DNA from: Rotaria socialis
Taxonomy: Eukaryota; Rotifera; Eurotatoria; Philodinida; Philodinidae
Reading direction: 5' to 3'
DNA: 64,000 nt
NCBI GenBank assembly: GCA_905331475.1
Contig: CAJNYU010004083.1
Span: 1-64,000, forward strand
Position 1 is the first letter of the stretch. Every line of letters starts with the position of its first letter. Shown one piece after another: positions 63,994 through 64,000 of this stretch. The notes beneath the pieces were generated by a model that ran no database searches, was not told where the DNA came from, and saw nothing but the letters and a program-made list of their open reading frames with translations. The translations under genes were made by a program, and so were the position numbers.

Positions 63994-64000
63994 TCAGCTA

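Noticed and set aside
1-64000. tRNA, rRNA and CRISPR search by eye
   Set aside because: No B-box-like GTTCRANNC with a matching A box and cloverleaf, no rRNA, and no regularly spaced identical repeats were found.

Overview
The window looks like part of a bdelloid rotifer nuclear genome (Adineta/Rotaria/Philodina type). It is AT-rich and eukaryotic, with dense genes cut by very short introns (about 45-65 nt, GT...TTTAG/TTTCAG). It carries NHL-repeat proteins of the kind expanded in bdelloids, a near-identical inverted gene pair with gene-conversion-like tracts, and many small non-autonomous DNA elements. Many start codons sit just after a T-rich AG, which fits spliced-leader trans-splicing, known in bdelloids. 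The species assignment is inference; I could not search a database.

Layout. 1-13,000 is accessory, element-rich DNA: two NHL-repeat genes (789-1506 and 9044-9960, minus strand), a small secreted protein (6015-6535), a caspase-like gene with a broken tail (10781-11529), a 79-bp tandem array (8220-8960) and several inverted-repeat elements. 13,690-26,846 is a core-gene block, all on the minus strand: a CLIP-170-like microtubule plus-end protein, a small unknown, a vaccinia-related kinase (VRK), the TFIID subunit TAF5, LSm5, and a TGF-beta type I receptor kinase. 26,847-32,240 is non-coding and holds a clean hAT-type MITE and an 880-bp inverted-repeat element. 32,241-37,170 holds two inverted copies of a two-LIM-domain CRP-type gene, with a membrane-anchored cyclase-family protein between them. 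39,039-54,455 is a plus-strand block: an SNX19-like sorting nexin, a histidine phosphatase, an RCC1-type protein, a TM9SF nonaspanin and a TBC1D24-like TBC+TLDc protein. 55,395-58,165 is a convergent pair, an LRR surface protein and a papain-family protease, whose stop codons overlap. 58,166-64,000 is repeat territory: GAGTACTC-rich DNA, a 286-bp-arm foldback with an N in its loop, a decayed exonuclease-like remnant, and a terminal element built from CCGTAAAACGG-like words.

I assembled exon models by hand from splice signals. Every complete multi-exon model listed closes as a whole number of codons from start to stop. The core genes are housekeeping or signalling genes, with no sign of an operon or gene cluster that works as one system. 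The points most worth checking are: the 149-bp TA-flanked element in the first NHL gene that could be spliced out in frame (introner-like); the sharply bounded conversion tracts, introns included, shared by the inverted LIM genes; and the AG-ATG pattern suggesting trans-splicing.
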